64,000 bases of DNA from CATQHL01 sp965242895 (GCA_965242895.1 OZ251507.1:2170001-2234000), one strand, 5' to 3'; shown: positions 15,688 through 24,609, counted from the first letter of the stretch. The notes: a model not told the origin generated them from the letters alone. Made by a program: numbers and translations.

Positions 15688-18252
15688 ATGCTCAATAAAC
15701 ATGATTCAATACCACGCTTCATGAGAGTCTTAGCGACCCGTCTTGGGGTTGCTCTCACAGCTTTAGTTCTGCTTGCCGCTGCCTGCAGCAACGGGAGCGA
15801 AAGTGCCGCGCCTGAGCCTGCGCCTCCCGCGCCTGCCGTGCCTGTGCCTGAGCCGGCGCCTGAGCCTGCGCCTCCCGCGCCTGAGCCTGCGCCTCCCGCG
15901 CCGACGACCGCCGGCGAGAGCGCTCCCGCGCCCCCACCTGCGGATCCACCCCCCGATACTGCTGCCACTACTACCACCAAGGCAGTCCCAGCGGTCGAAA
16001 CTACAACAACGACCACAGAGGAGCCTTACGCAGCAAGGGCTGCTATTTCCGCGAACGGGCACCACAGCTGTGTAGTAGTCTCTGAGGTCGGAGAGGTTTA
16101 TTGTTGGGGCAGCAATGACTCAGGGCAATTAGGCGTCGGAGGAATAGGGGCAGAGCAGTACTCTTCGAAGCCGTTGAAGGCAGCGGGTGTCAGCGACGCT
16201 GTTTCCGTTGCGACGGGCTGGGAGCACTCTTGCGCTGTTCACCGGAACGGGACTGTGAGTTGCTGGGGAGACAACAACCGGGGTGAGTTAGGTGACGGGG
16301 TTGTGGAGAGTGTTGCGTTGGATCCGGTGAGCGTTATAGGTATTGATGACGCTCTCGACGCCGACGCTGGGCACTGGCACACGTGTGCTTTACACAGGTC
16401 TGGACAGGTTTCCTGCTGGGGTTGGAACGCCGACGGTCAGTTGGGCAACGGGGGGGACGGGGTTGTTTCCCCGACGCCTGTGAGAGTCGATGGTATCTCC
16501 GACGCCGTTGCTGTTGCGTTGGGCAGCGAGCATTCATGTGCGCTGCACGCAACTGGCGAAATTTCTTGTTGGGGGGACAACTTCTTCGGAGAACTCGGCA
16601 CGGGTACCGCCGGCCCTAATGAGCGGTCGCCCACACCACAGAAGGTGGTCGGCATTAGCGACGCCGTTGTTATTGATACCACCATCGAGCATTCTTGCGC
16701 TGTTCATGAGACGGGGAAGATTTCGTGTTGGGGGGCCAACGGCAATGGGCAGCTAGGCAATAACTCCCTCGAATCCGTGTCTGTCCCGCAGCAGGTAATT
16801 GGCATAGATGACGCGGTCGACATCTCGGTTGGAGCAGGATTTTCCTGCGCCGTTCGCAGAGGCGGCACCGTCTACTGTTGGGGCAGCAACACATTAGGGT
16901 CGTTGGGCAACGGGGAGCAAGACCCCTTCGACCCAGATTCTTCCTTTTGGGGCTCGATGAGCCCGCTTCAGGTGTTGGGGATTTCCGACGTAGTCGACAT
17001 ATCTTCGGGCCGCTGGTTCACTTGTGCTCTCACAAAGGGCGATGATGCCTACTGCTGGGGTTCCAACCTCTACGGGGAACTGGGTGCGGGAATAGTTAGC
17101 AGCACCGAGTCCGCTCCTATACAGGTTGCGGGAATTGATGACGCCGTTGCGGTTACTTCAGCCTTCACTCACTCGTGCACTCTCCACGCGACCGGCAAAG
17201 TCACTTGCTGGGGAGATTACTGGAGAGGCGACCTAGGTGACGTTAAAGCCGCCGAGACATCTGAGGTCCGCCCCGTGCAGATCGTGGACTTGGACGACGC
17301 CGTCGCCGTGAACGCCGACGAAGGACTGTCTTGCGCGATTAGGGAATCTGGCATAGTCGTTTGTTGGGGCGCCATGATAAGTGGATCAACGTACGTGCTT
17401 GCGGAAGACGGCGGCGTATCGCCGACGCTGACCGCAAGCACGTCTAGGACAGACGTGACTAAAGTTGCTGTGGGCGGGTGGTCGCACGTGTGCTTTCTGC
17501 ATGAGAACGGCGAAGTGACATGCGCTGGGTCCAATGATCTAGGTCAGATCGGCAACAAGAGCGTCGCAAACTTTACTTTATTTGCTCAGCCGGCAACCGG
17601 CATCACCGACGCAATCGATGTGGCGGTAGGGGAATCTCACACGTGTGTCGTGCTTGAGGGCGGGAAGGTCTCCTGTTGGGGGTCAAACTTCTTCGGGCAA
17701 CTAGGCAACGGAGGAGAGGGAGCAGGCTCAGAGCAGTTCGAGCCGGTGGCAGTTCCAGGCATAGAGGACGCCGAAGCGGTCGCAGCCAGCCGCTTCAACA
17801 CGTGTGTCTTGCATGAAGGCGGGGAGGTTTCCTGTTGGGGAGGAAACTGGGCAGACCAACTCGGAGCGTCCGCCCCTGCCGGCGACGATCATTCATCTGT
17901 CCCGGTTCGGATATCGGGCATCGTCGATGCGGTTGAAGTGTCGGCGGGTGTGTCGTCAATGTGCGTTCTCGACTCGGATGGGGAGGTTTCATGTTGGGGT
18001 TCGAATCACACCAGCGAACTAGGCACGATGAGCCCTATACCGGATGACCAGACCAGCACTCCAATGAAAGTGGAAGGCGTTGAGAACGTCGCATCCATCT
18101 CTGTTGGAACATGGCACGTCTGCGTTGTCCACACCGACGGGTCGGTCACCTGCTGGGGCTCGAACGTTTCAGGTCAACTCGGCAGCGGATCAATTCCGGA
18201 AAACGTGTCGTCCTACGAACCGGTGAAGGTGGACCTGGTCTTGAGCAGTTGA
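15688..18252 (+). CDS. Exported RCC1-repeat lipoprotein, 14 repeats (cassette copy 2)
   Basis: 854 residues. The signal VALTALVLLAAAC ends at a lipobox-like Cys33. A Pro/Ala/Glu-rich linker with PAPEPAPPAP units and a Thr-rich stretch follows, then 14 RCC1 repeats (for example WHTCALHRSGQVSCWGWN) in the same order as copy 1, including the same degenerate ninth repeat and the tenth with CAGSN in place of CWGSN. Colinearity shows duplication of the whole gene. No Shine-Dalgarno is seen; TAGATT at 15675-15680 lies 7 bp before the ATG, compatible with a leaderless transcript. An alternative start is the ATG at 15721. Ligand unknown. Confidence 0.83.
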   Translation: MLNKHDSIPRFMRVLATRLGVALTALVLLAAACSNGSESAAPEPAPPAPAVPVPEPAPEPAPPAPEPAPPAPTTAGESAPAPPPADPPPDTAATTTTKAVPAVETTTTTTEEPYAARAAISANGHHSCVVVSEVGEVYCWGSNDSGQLGVGGIGAEQYSSKPLKAAGVSDAVSVATGWEHSCAVHRNGTVSCWGDNNRGELGDGVVESVALDPVSVIGIDDALDADAGHWHTCALHRSGQVSCWGWNADGQLGNGGDGVVSPTPVRVDGISDAVAVALGSEHSCALHATGEISCWGDNFFGELGTGTAGPNERSPTPQKVVGISDAVVIDTTIEHSCAVHETGKISCWGANGNGQLGNNSLESVSVPQQVIGIDDAVDISVGAGFSCAVRRGGTVYCWGSNTLGSLGNGEQDPFDPDSSFWGSMSPLQVLGISDVVDISSGRWFTCALTKGDDAYCWGSNLYGELGAGIVSSTESAPIQVAGIDDAVAVTSAFTHSCTLHATGKVTCWGDYWRGDLGDVKAAETSEVRPVQIVDLDDAVAVNADEGLSCAIRESGIVVCWGAMISGSTYVLAEDGGVSPTLTASTSRTDVTKVAVGGWSHVCFLHENGEVTCAGSNDLGQIGNKSVANFTLFAQPATGITDAIDVAVGESHTCVVLEGGKVSCWGSNFFGQLGNGGEGAGSEQFEPVAVPGIEDAEAVAASRFNTCVLHEGGEVSCWGGNWADQLGASAPAGDDHSSVPVRISGIVDAVEVSAGVSSMCVLDSDGEVSCWGSNHTSELGTMSPIPDDQTSTPMKVEGVENVASISVGTWHVCVVHTDGSVTCWGSNVSGQLGSGSIPENVSSYEPVKVDLVLSS

Positions 18253-18510
18253 TGCTTCGGGATAGGACGAGCGATGCCCAGGCGGGCGGCGAGGCGCCCC
18301 GCAGGAGCGAGACACCCTTTCACCTAGTCACTCACTCAGAGTCACTCAGAGTCTGAGGCGGAGTCTGAGGCGGATCCCTACTAAATCCGCAGGAGTGTCA
18401 CACCCCTTTATTAGTTTTGCTGTATCGCTTCTGTCGTTCTTAGAAAGCCGCGTCTTCGGCCTGAACTGCTGATCAGTTACAGGCGCCCGCACCACCGCGA
18501 CCTTCCGCAC
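18253..18510 (+). other. Intergenic region between duplicated cassette and PP-loop gene
   Basis: Contains short direct repeats (TCACTCAGAGTC around 18335, GAGTCTGAGGCGGA around 18350) and no supported gene or RNA. Confidence 0.4.
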
Positions 18511-19737
18511 GTGGTGAAGTTTTCGGGTGGACGGTCATCGGCTGCGGCGGCCATTGGTCTGGCCGAAGCCGGCGTCTTGAACCCCGACCGCGGCGACGTC
18601 GTGCTCTTCGCCAACACCTCCGCTGAACATCCGGGCACCTACGACTTCGCCGCCGCGGTGTCGCGTCTCTTGGAGACCGAATACTCCCTGCCCACCTTAT
18701 GGTTCGAGTTCTGCACCGTGGAGGACGCCCGACGAGGGGAATACCGCCGCTGCCCCTCCTATCGGTTGGTGAGCCGAGTGCCCGCCGCATCCGACTCTTG
18801 CGGCGCGCCCGAGGTCGGCGAATGCGTAGCGGATGAGGCTGCGAGCCGAGTGCCCGCCGCCCCCGACTCTTGCGGCAGCGGCTACCGGTGGCGCGGCGAG
18901 GTCTTTGAAGAGGCGCTGTCTTTTCAGCAGATGCTGCCCAACCCGCATCAGCGGTCATGTACGGCCAAGATGAAGCTCCACCCCTCCCATCAGCTCCTGG
19001 AGGAGTGGTTTTCCGGCGCCGACGGACCGGCGCACGCCGGCCACTACAAGTCTGAGTCTTACCTGACAGCGGAGGAGATGTCGAGAGTCTACCGATCCAA
19101 CGGCGGCAACGTTCCCGAAGAAAAGTTTCGGGGCTGGGTGTCGTACATGCTCGCGCAGCCGCCGAGCCGCCCTGAGCAGAAGTGGGTGGATTTCACGTCG
19201 GTTCCGGCCGCCGCTTCTCCGCTCGCAGTGGCAGGGGAGGGGCTCTGGGGCCGCCCGCCCACGGAGCACCTGACGCTCCTGGGTTTGCGGGCGGACGAGG
19301 GAAGGCGCATCAATCGCGTGATGACCCGTACACTCTTTGCGGAAGGAGCCGGAGGAAGTCGATGCAGAGTAAAGAACCAACCCCCTGGAGAGCACCCGTA
19401 TTTTCCGCTGGCGGATTCGAACATGGATAAAAACGATGTGAAGGAGTTTTGGGAATCCCGGCGCTATGAGTTTGATTTGGACATTCCCGAGGGGGCGGGC
19501 AACTGCGTGTTCTGTTTCATGAAAGGCACCCGTGAGTTGGTGGCGGCTGCCAAATCGGATGACCCCGGTCGGGTGCCCGATACGCCTTCCGACTTCGCTT
19601 GGTGGGCGAACGTCGAAGTCAAATACCGCAGGGAAGCACCTTCCCGTATCGGATCAGGCACGACCAGGTTCGGGTTCCTAGGCGCGCGTGGGGCTTCCTA
19701 CTCTGAACTTATAAAATCCCCCCCCCCCCCCCCCTAA
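18511..19737 (+). CDS. PP-loop ATPase, PAPS reductase-like (system copy A)
   Basis: 408 residues, starting at one of two adjacent GTG codons. The PP-loop SGGRSSA stands at residues 5-11, followed by VLFANTSAEHPGTYDF, as in PAPS reductase/DndC-type adenylyl transferases that activate a substrate with ATP. Cys residues include NCVFCFMKG near the C terminus, a CxxC that could bind a metal or Fe-S cluster. A 34-bp duplicated segment (18771-18804 and 18843-18876) adds an in-frame RVPAASDSCG-type insert. The gene ends in a C17 tract encoding PPPPP and a TAA. It is not recognisable as true DndC, and no dnd partners are present. The GHKL ATPase gene follows, and a similar gene pair recurs at 58-63 kb. 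A nucleotide- or DNA-modifying role is a guess. Confidence 0.75.
   Translation: MVKFSGGRSSAAAAIGLAEAGVLNPDRGDVVLFANTSAEHPGTYDFAAAVSRLLETEYSLPTLWFEFCTVEDARRGEYRRCPSYRLVSRVPAASDSCGAPEVGECVADEAASRVPAAPDSCGSGYRWRGEVFEEALSFQQMLPNPHQRSCTAKMKLHPSHQLLEEWFSGADGPAHAGHYKSESYLTAEEMSRVYRSNGGNVPEEKFRGWVSYMLAQPPSRPEQKWVDFTSVPAAASPLAVAGEGLWGRPPTEHLTLLGLRADEGRRINRVMTRTLFAEGAGGSRCRVKNQPPGEHPYFPLADSNMDKNDVKEFWESRRYEFDLDIPEGAGNCVFCFMKGTRELVAAAKSDDPGRVPDTPSDFAWWANVEVKYRREAPSRIGSGTTRFGFLGARGASYSELIKSPPPPP
18771..18876 (+). repeat. 34-bp direct repeat in PP-loop gene A
   Basis: Near-identical segments at 18771-18804 and 18843-18876, 72 bp apart, encode SRVPAASDSCG and SRVPAAPDSCG. The spacing keeps the reading frame, so this is an insert within the domain rather than a break. 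Confidence 0.85.
19718..19734 (+). repeat. C17 homopolymer at the 3' end of PP-loop gene A
   Basis: Seventeen C bases directly before TAATGG. With 17 the frame ends at TAA after five Pro. With 18 the frame runs on as PLMAAVMRR... to a stop at 19917-19919, adding a 60-residue Arg-rich tail that overlaps the next gene. With 16 it stops at 19782-19784. The tract can therefore alter the C terminus and how ribosomes arrive at the GHKL start. Confidence 0.9.
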
Positions 19738-19797
19738 TGGCAGCCGTTATGCGACGGGCACTCCGGCCTGCGACTGTACAGATTGACAGGGGGAAGA

Positions 19798-21726
19798 GTG
19801 GGCGCGTTCGATTCTTCCGCCGGCGGCGCTGCCGGAGCCGGAACTGGAGCCGGGAGCGCCGCCGGCGCCACTGGAGCCGCCGCGTCGGAGGCGCCCCGTC
19901 TGATCTTCCTGCCGGGTGATTCCAACGACGGCTTTGCTACTCGAGACAGCGACAAAGGAAACCCCGAGCACGTCATCAGGGAGTTGCTCCAGAATTGCCT
20001 TGACGCCCGTGTCGAGCCTAGACCTGTCGAGGTGGTAATCACTATCAGAGAAGTGCCCGTATCTGACCTCCCCGCGCTCAGTGATTACCGCGAAGCGTTT
20101 GAGAAAGCCCGTCGCCAGCGTGAAGAAGCAGACGCCCTTTCAATCATGGAGGAGCAGATCGTGGAGAGGATCGGCGGCGTGCTCTCCTCGGAGAGGATGC
20201 GCGTGTTGTTCTGTCGTGACAACGGCCTAGGTCTCGATCTTGATCGGATGAACAGGCTTCTCAGCGAAAGCAATAGTTCGAAAGGGCGCGGCAAGGGAGG
20301 GGCAGGTTCCGTGGGACTAGGGCACTTGACGGCGTTCTCCGCTTCAGATATCCGCTACGTCTGCTATGCCGGGCGGTATGCGGAAGGACGGAATTATCCG
20401 GAGACGATCGTCTCCGGGCGGGCTGTTCTTGCTGCCCATATGCACCGCAAGAGTGAAGGCAAAGCAACGCTGCGCTCGCCCAACGGGACACTTGCCTACG
20501 CTGAACGTCAACGATTGGAACTCTTTTCCCCTGGTTTTGAGATGCTGACTGAGCCGCCACCGCTGCTTGACTCCGAAGTCCGCCAGATGGAGGACTCCAC
20601 GGGCGCCGTGGTGGCTATATGCGGGTTCGACAACTTCGCCGAAGAGACTGGGGAGAAGAACGTCGACTCCATCACCAAGGTTGTGGTGGCCCACTTTCTG
20701 TCTGCTCTGGTGGATGAGCGGATGAGCGTCACCATCAACGACGAGACCACGGGGGAAATCCAGAAGATCAATGCTGTCAACGTCGAGGAGAAGTTGGACC
20801 CCGACGGGGGCATCCGGGCGATGAAAGGATCTTCGTTTCCCTCCAAGCTCGTCTACAGGGCTTATCAAACACTTATGAGCGGAGAAGAACTAGAAAACGT
20901 GGGCGGCGCCAAACTGCTCATCCGTCGACTAGATGCAGGTCAGTTCACGCAGATCAACGTCTTCAGAGACGGAATGTGGATCACTAAGAACGCTCCTGAA
21001 CTGGGGCGTTCAGTTTTCAACGGCTTCCAGCCATTCGACGCCGTGCTCCTGCCGGACAACTCCGACGACCCCAACGAACTCTACGATCTCATCCGTTCCT
21101 CAGAGGGTCCGGATCATATGGAGATCAACCTCAAAGCGCTCTGTCCGCCTAAGAGGAAAAAACTAAGAGAAATGTTGCGCGAAGTCGTCAAGAGCTTGAA
21201 AGAGGCGGCGGGGGAGGTTGCAGAAGACACCTATGTCCCTGAGGGTTTCGCCGTATTTCTCAAGGATCAGATGCGGGACGCCGACGTCCTTCCCCCGAGG
21301 ACGTCTAGGCGACCTACGCAAGACGATTCCGAGCCTCGTCCTCCTCCAGAACCAAAATCTCCCGAAGACACCCAGACGCCCTCGAAGCCCAGACCTCAGA
21401 AACCCGCGCCGAAAACCGGAACCGAGGCTCGCGTGGCGCGCTCACTGCGCCCCCGGCTAGATGCATCTGGTCGAGTTTGCGGAGTCGACGTCTGGATAGC
21501 CGAGCACACCCACGATCACCTAGGCATTCGGGTGTTTGTCGACCCTGGTTCGGATCAAACCTGCGAGAGGCTTTTGTCTAGTAGATTTCTGAAGATAAAC
21601 AGCGGAGACAGTCCTTACGAAGTGCTCTTGGATCGATCCTCTCGGCATATGTCGCTCGATTTCATTGAAGAAACTTTGCCCGATTCGGTGGGGTTATCTG
21701 TCGAATTCGTCCGTAGAAAAAAGTAG
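19798..21726 (+). CDS. GHKL-type (Hsp90/histidine-kinase fold) ATPase (system copy A)
   Basis: About 642 residues. The GTG at 19798 has a nearby GGGGGAA; TTG at 19783 is an alternative. The Bergerat ATP-binding motifs are visible: N box IRELLQNCLDAR, G1 box CRDNGLGLD, and G2 region GGAGSVGLGHL, placing it with GHKL ATPases (MutL, Hsp90, MORC-like). No His-kinase phosphoacceptor domain is seen. The middle part is a conserved unknown domain; a Pro-rich linker (about 505-550) leads to a small C-terminal domain. It lies between the PP-loop gene and two unknown genes, with 3-bp spacing to the next, so an operon is likely. Its counterpart at 58285-60242 keeps the same order. GHKL ATPases commonly act as nucleotide-gated clamps, so a role in sensing or loading on DNA is possible but unproven. 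Confidence 0.8.
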   Translation: MGAFDSSAGGAAGAGTGAGSAAGATGAAASEAPRLIFLPGDSNDGFATRDSDKGNPEHVIRELLQNCLDARVEPRPVEVVITIREVPVSDLPALSDYREAFEKARRQREEADALSIMEEQIVERIGGVLSSERMRVLFCRDNGLGLDLDRMNRLLSESNSSKGRGKGGAGSVGLGHLTAFSASDIRYVCYAGRYAEGRNYPETIVSGRAVLAAHMHRKSEGKATLRSPNGTLAYAERQRLELFSPGFEMLTEPPPLLDSEVRQMEDSTGAVVAICGFDNFAEETGEKNVDSITKVVVAHFLSALVDERMSVTINDETTGEIQKINAVNVEEKLDPDGGIRAMKGSSFPSKLVYRAYQTLMSGEELENVGGAKLLIRRLDAGQFTQINVFRDGMWITKNAPELGRSVFNGFQPFDAVLLPDNSDDPNELYDLIRSSEGPDHMEINLKALCPPKRKKLREMLREVVKSLKEAAGEVAEDTYVPEGFAVFLKDQMRDADVLPPRTSRRPTQDDSEPRPPPEPKSPEDTQTPSKPRPQKPAPKTGTEARVARSLRPRLDASGRVCGVDVWIAEHTHDHLGIRVFVDPGSDQTCERLLSSRFLKINSGDSPYEVLLDRSSRHMSLDFIEETLPDSVGLSVEFVRRKK

Positions 21727-21729
21727 GCC

Positions 21730-22497
21730 GTGTATCCGCAGTTGCGGGCAGACCAAACCAGCGCCGACTTCCTCGGGGCTCGATACTTGAACAAGGTTCG
21801 CGCCTCAAACAACGCCGCCGAAGTCACTAACCGTTTAGTCAATGCACAGGGTCTAGCTTCTCTGATTGAGGCAGGCCGAGCGAAGTGGAGTATTGAAGTT
21901 CGTTCTCCGGCTGCGCTCTATTCGCGGACGTTCCTGACGAATCAGCCGGTCAAGACGATCAAGTGGGAGCCCCAGGAGACCGGACCGGAGGTGTTCATCA
22001 TCTCTGGTTTAGTTGCGGTGGAAGGTCTAGTTCTATTCACCGATCAGTTGCATCCGGCGTGGCGCGCAGAGCGCTTTTTAAACATTCCGGTTGGCGCTTT
22101 GTTGGCGCGTGGGTTGATAGCCCGTACAAAACCGGTCGTCTCTTCCATGCTTAGATTCACCAAAAAAGAGAATCTCGCCCGCGGGCGGATGGAGATCAGC
22201 GACCACGACGATCAATTTCAGTTCAATGTCAACGTCTCGCCCGAGTTGTTCGCTCGCTGCACGAAGCGGGACGTGCAGATAGCCGCACTGATCGGAGTTA
22301 TGGGCAAGTTGCCCAAGACCACTGAGAGTTTTGACGAAGGAGTAGAACCTCCGGTTCTGCGGGCCATACGAGAAAAGTTGGAGGAGGGAGACATCCCTAC
22401 TTGGGAAACCCCTGAAGACTACGACGCCGCTCTCGCAGCCACGGCGCTAGAGCCGTTCATTGTGGAAGACAAAATAGAGGGGGAGGAAGAAGATTGA
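21730..22497 (+). CDS. Unknown protein of the GHKL/PP-loop system (copy A, third gene)
   Basis: 255 residues, GTG start 3 bp after the GHKL stop, indicating translational coupling. I do not recognise a family. It starts MYPQLRADQTSADFLGARYL and has a beta-rich first half with LHPAWRAERFLNIP followed by a charged C-terminal tail (EDKIEGEEED). The gene in the same place in copy B (60260-61162) shows a similar pattern (W/F-rich beta region, then HPAF and PGSPIA), which suggests remote homology rather than proof. An oligomeric or nucleic-acid-binding role cannot be judged from sequence alone. Confidence 0.7.
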   Translation: MYPQLRADQTSADFLGARYLNKVRASNNAAEVTNRLVNAQGLASLIEAGRAKWSIEVRSPAALYSRTFLTNQPVKTIKWEPQETGPEVFIISGLVAVEGLVLFTDQLHPAWRAERFLNIPVGALLARGLIARTKPVVSSMLRFTKKENLARGRMEISDHDDQFQFNVNVSPELFARCTKRDVQIAALIGVMGKLPKTTESFDEGVEPPVLRAIREKLEEGDIPTWETPEDYDAALAATALEPFIVEDKIEGEEED

Positions 22498-23441
22498 TAC
22501 CGCAAGAAGTGGCGGCGGCTTTTGTCCGTTGGCAAAAGAGGGTGGTGCTTCCCAAGAAGCACAGGACGGAGATCACAGAGGTTGCCCAGGCTCGGCTAGC
22601 CGAAGTGGTAAGAGGCGGGTCGAAGTCGCTGATGGAGTATCTGATAACGGAATTGGGCCTCGATGAGTCTTCGTCGTATGGCGTGCCGATGCTGCCAAGA
22701 CGCCTGACTGCCGGTGAGGCCGGCGACCCGCCGCCTGCACTAGAGAGGGAACTTTTCGACGCGTTTTCGGATGCGAATCCTTCTGACGGCATCCATCCGG
22801 TGACCCCGGAACTAGCCATCCGCCCGGTGTTCTGGACGATCGCCCACGTTCAGTGGCTGAGAAATGATTTGATCGAAGAAGATTGGGTGCGGAAACTCGA
22901 AGGTAAGGACGACGACGCTACCGCCCGAAACGTATGCAGGCGGCTTGGGGGTCTGCCTCACATCAGAGGGAGGCTTTCAGTCTTGAACGACTGCCCGATT
23001 TCCAGAGCGTGGTGGAGGGTCAGGATTGCGAAGCAATCCGCCGATGCGGTGAAAGACGACTGTTTGTCACTTGAGATGGCTTACCGAGCGCTGAAACACA
23101 ATGCGTTGTGGGCGGAACTGATAGGCGGTTGCGTACGCAACGTTGCGGTAGTCAACGAGCCGCGAGTCCTAGCGGCGATTTGCGTGAATATCAGCAGAAA
23201 CTTTAAATACGGCTCAAACCCGCCCAAGTATTACGCTCGAGATATCGCCCGAACACTAGCCCGTCACAGCAACTCAGTAAGCCTGCACGTTGTGCCGTTC
23301 GAGGAACTGCTCTGCATCTGCGAAAAGGCGGCCGCCGCGTTTGACGCAGAGGCTGTGTTCGACGAGAACGATCAGGACGAAGATGGTGATGCTTCGGGGT
23401 CCGATGAGAACCGTCAGACGGACGAGGCTAAGCAGGGCTAG
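22494..23441 (+). CDS. Unknown helical protein of the GHKL/PP-loop system (copy A, fourth gene; possibly DUF6339-like)
   Basis: 315 residues. The TTG start overlaps the preceding TGA stop (TTGA), following GGGGGAGGAAG. The protein is mostly helical with ISRAWWRVRIAKQ and MAYRALKHNALWAELIGG, ending in an acidic tail rich in Asp and Glu. The position-equivalent gene in copy B (61155-61955) has the similar elements IARLWWLYEFA and ILRRSYLMASDRIRAAI, so both probably belong to one family; from memory this resembles DUF6339, which I could not check. No catalytic motif is evident. It is the last gene of the operon. Confidence 0.7.
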   Translation: MIPQEVAAAFVRWQKRVVLPKKHRTEITEVAQARLAEVVRGGSKSLMEYLITELGLDESSSYGVPMLPRRLTAGEAGDPPPALERELFDAFSDANPSDGIHPVTPELAIRPVFWTIAHVQWLRNDLIEEDWVRKLEGKDDDATARNVCRRLGGLPHIRGRLSVLNDCPISRAWWRVRIAKQSADAVKDDCLSLEMAYRALKHNALWAELIGGCVRNVAVVNEPRVLAAICVNISRNFKYGSNPPKYYARDIARTLARHSNSVSLHVVPFEELLCICEKAAAAFDAEAVFDENDQDEDGDASGSDENRQTDEAKQG

Positions 23442-23588
23442 AAAGCCCGATTTAGCGGTAACGACCCCGATCCCAGCCAAATCCTCTCTAGTAGTACGGA
23501 CTGGGGGGAGCCTAATTAGCAGGGAATGGGGCGAGGATGGGGTATCTAGTTGTCAGCTGATTCAGCAGAAAAGCCGTTGCTAAATTAA

Positions 23589-23680
23589 CGAGAAGTATTC
23601 ACAATTCCGATACCGGGTAAGCCGGATAGAAGGTTGGCGATTTCAGGTTGCGAAACTAGCGAGAATTATTCACAATTCCG
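23589..23680 (+). repeat. 21-bp imperfect direct repeat, two copies 71 bp apart
   Basis: CGAGAAGTATTCACAATTCCG (23589-23609) and its one-mismatch copy with GAATTATT (23660-23680) lie in the 247-bp gap between the system A operon and the convergent methylase island. Nothing else is recognised in the gap. They could be regulatory sites or marks of an insertion. Confidence 0.55.
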
Positions 23681-23688
23681 CTAAAGGT

Positions 23689-24597
23689 TTAAGGGTAGAA
23701 CATCTCGCGTCGGGTGATGATTAGTTCAATGTTGTGGGCGTGGTGGGTGGTTTTCATCTTGACTTGGACGGCATAGAAGTGGTGCTTGTGAATGAGGTCG
23801 ACGATTTCTTCGGAAGCGTCGTAGGTCATCAGGAAGTCGGTATTAGAGTCGGCGAGAATCTTAAACAGCCTGGCATGGTCAATGTCGTTGTGTGCGTAGA
23901 GCCTCTTTCCCGCCTGCTTGCCTCCCTTGGCAGTGTAGGGAGGGTCTGCGAACACCGCCAGGCCTGCGGTTTCTGCATGTTTTTCTAGGAGCGCAAGGCC
24001 GTCGGTCTCGACGAAGGTGATCCGATCTGAGATTGTGGCGATGTCGTCTAGACGCGTTTTGAGTGTTTCGGGATACCAGCGCGATGCGATTCCTTTGCCA
24101 TTTTCGCCTCTTCGAATTGGGGCCGCGCCAGGAGCGATAATTCCACCTCGACGTGTTCGGTTCAGTACTAGTGTTCTGAAACCTTTATCAATGATGCTGC
24201 CGTCTGTTTGTTCTTCTATTTCAGATATGGAATCCGTTGTTAGTTCGAATGCTAAAAGACTTTCGACTAGTTCCTTGCTGTGCTCAAGGGCGGTTTCCCA
24301 GAATGCCGCAATATCTTTGTCTATATCAGCCATTAAGGATTTTTCTACCCAACCCTCGGCAACTGCGGTTAGCGAGACGATTGCGCCGCCACAGAACGGT
24401 TCAAGAAGCATTTTTGGCTTCTCGGGCAGTGACTCTAACCATTTACGGATGTGGGATATCAACCAAGTTTTTCCGCCTGGATAGCGCAGAGGACTGAGTT
24501 TAGGTACCGATGCTATATGGTCAGCGAGAATGCTCGACTCTGGGAAAGGGAGGGCATTACCGCTGTCAATTGGTGAGATAGGTTGGGAACTTGCCAA
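23689..24597 (-). CDS. D12-class DNA N6-adenine methyltransferase
   Basis: 302 residues, TTG start at 24597, the only start after an upstream in-frame stop. Motif I region RYPGGKTWL (residues 39-47) and EPFCGGAI (66-73) and the catalytic motif DPPY (218-221) identify a Dam/D12-class methylase that adds a methyl group to adenine N6 from AdoMet. It is the third gene of a minus-strand operon after the ParB-like and PD-(D/E)xK-like genes, 12 bp from its neighbour. Base composition is richer in A+T than flanks, suggesting transfer. With a nuclease-like neighbour it may protect host DNA in a restriction-modification system. Confidence 0.9.
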   Translation of the reverse strand: MASSQPISPIDSGNALPFPESSILADHIASVPKLSPLRYPGGKTWLISHIRKWLESLPEKPKMLLEPFCGGAIVSLTAVAEGWVEKSLMADIDKDIAAFWETALEHSKELVESLLAFELTTDSISEIEEQTDGSIIDKGFRTLVLNRTRRGGIIAPGAAPIRRGENGKGIASRWYPETLKTRLDDIATISDRITFVETDGLALLEKHAETAGLAVFADPPYTAKGGKQAGKRLYAHNDIDHARLFKILADSNTDFLMTYDASEEIVDLIHKHHFYAVQVKMKTTHHAHNIELIITRREMFYP

Positions 24598-24609
24598 AGT
24601 GGTTTTAAT

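Noticed and set aside
18511..19737. DndC of a DNA phosphorothioation system
   Set aside because: The PP-loop and Cys are compatible, but no DndA, DndB, DndD or DndE partner is present and overall sequence is unlike DndC as I know it.
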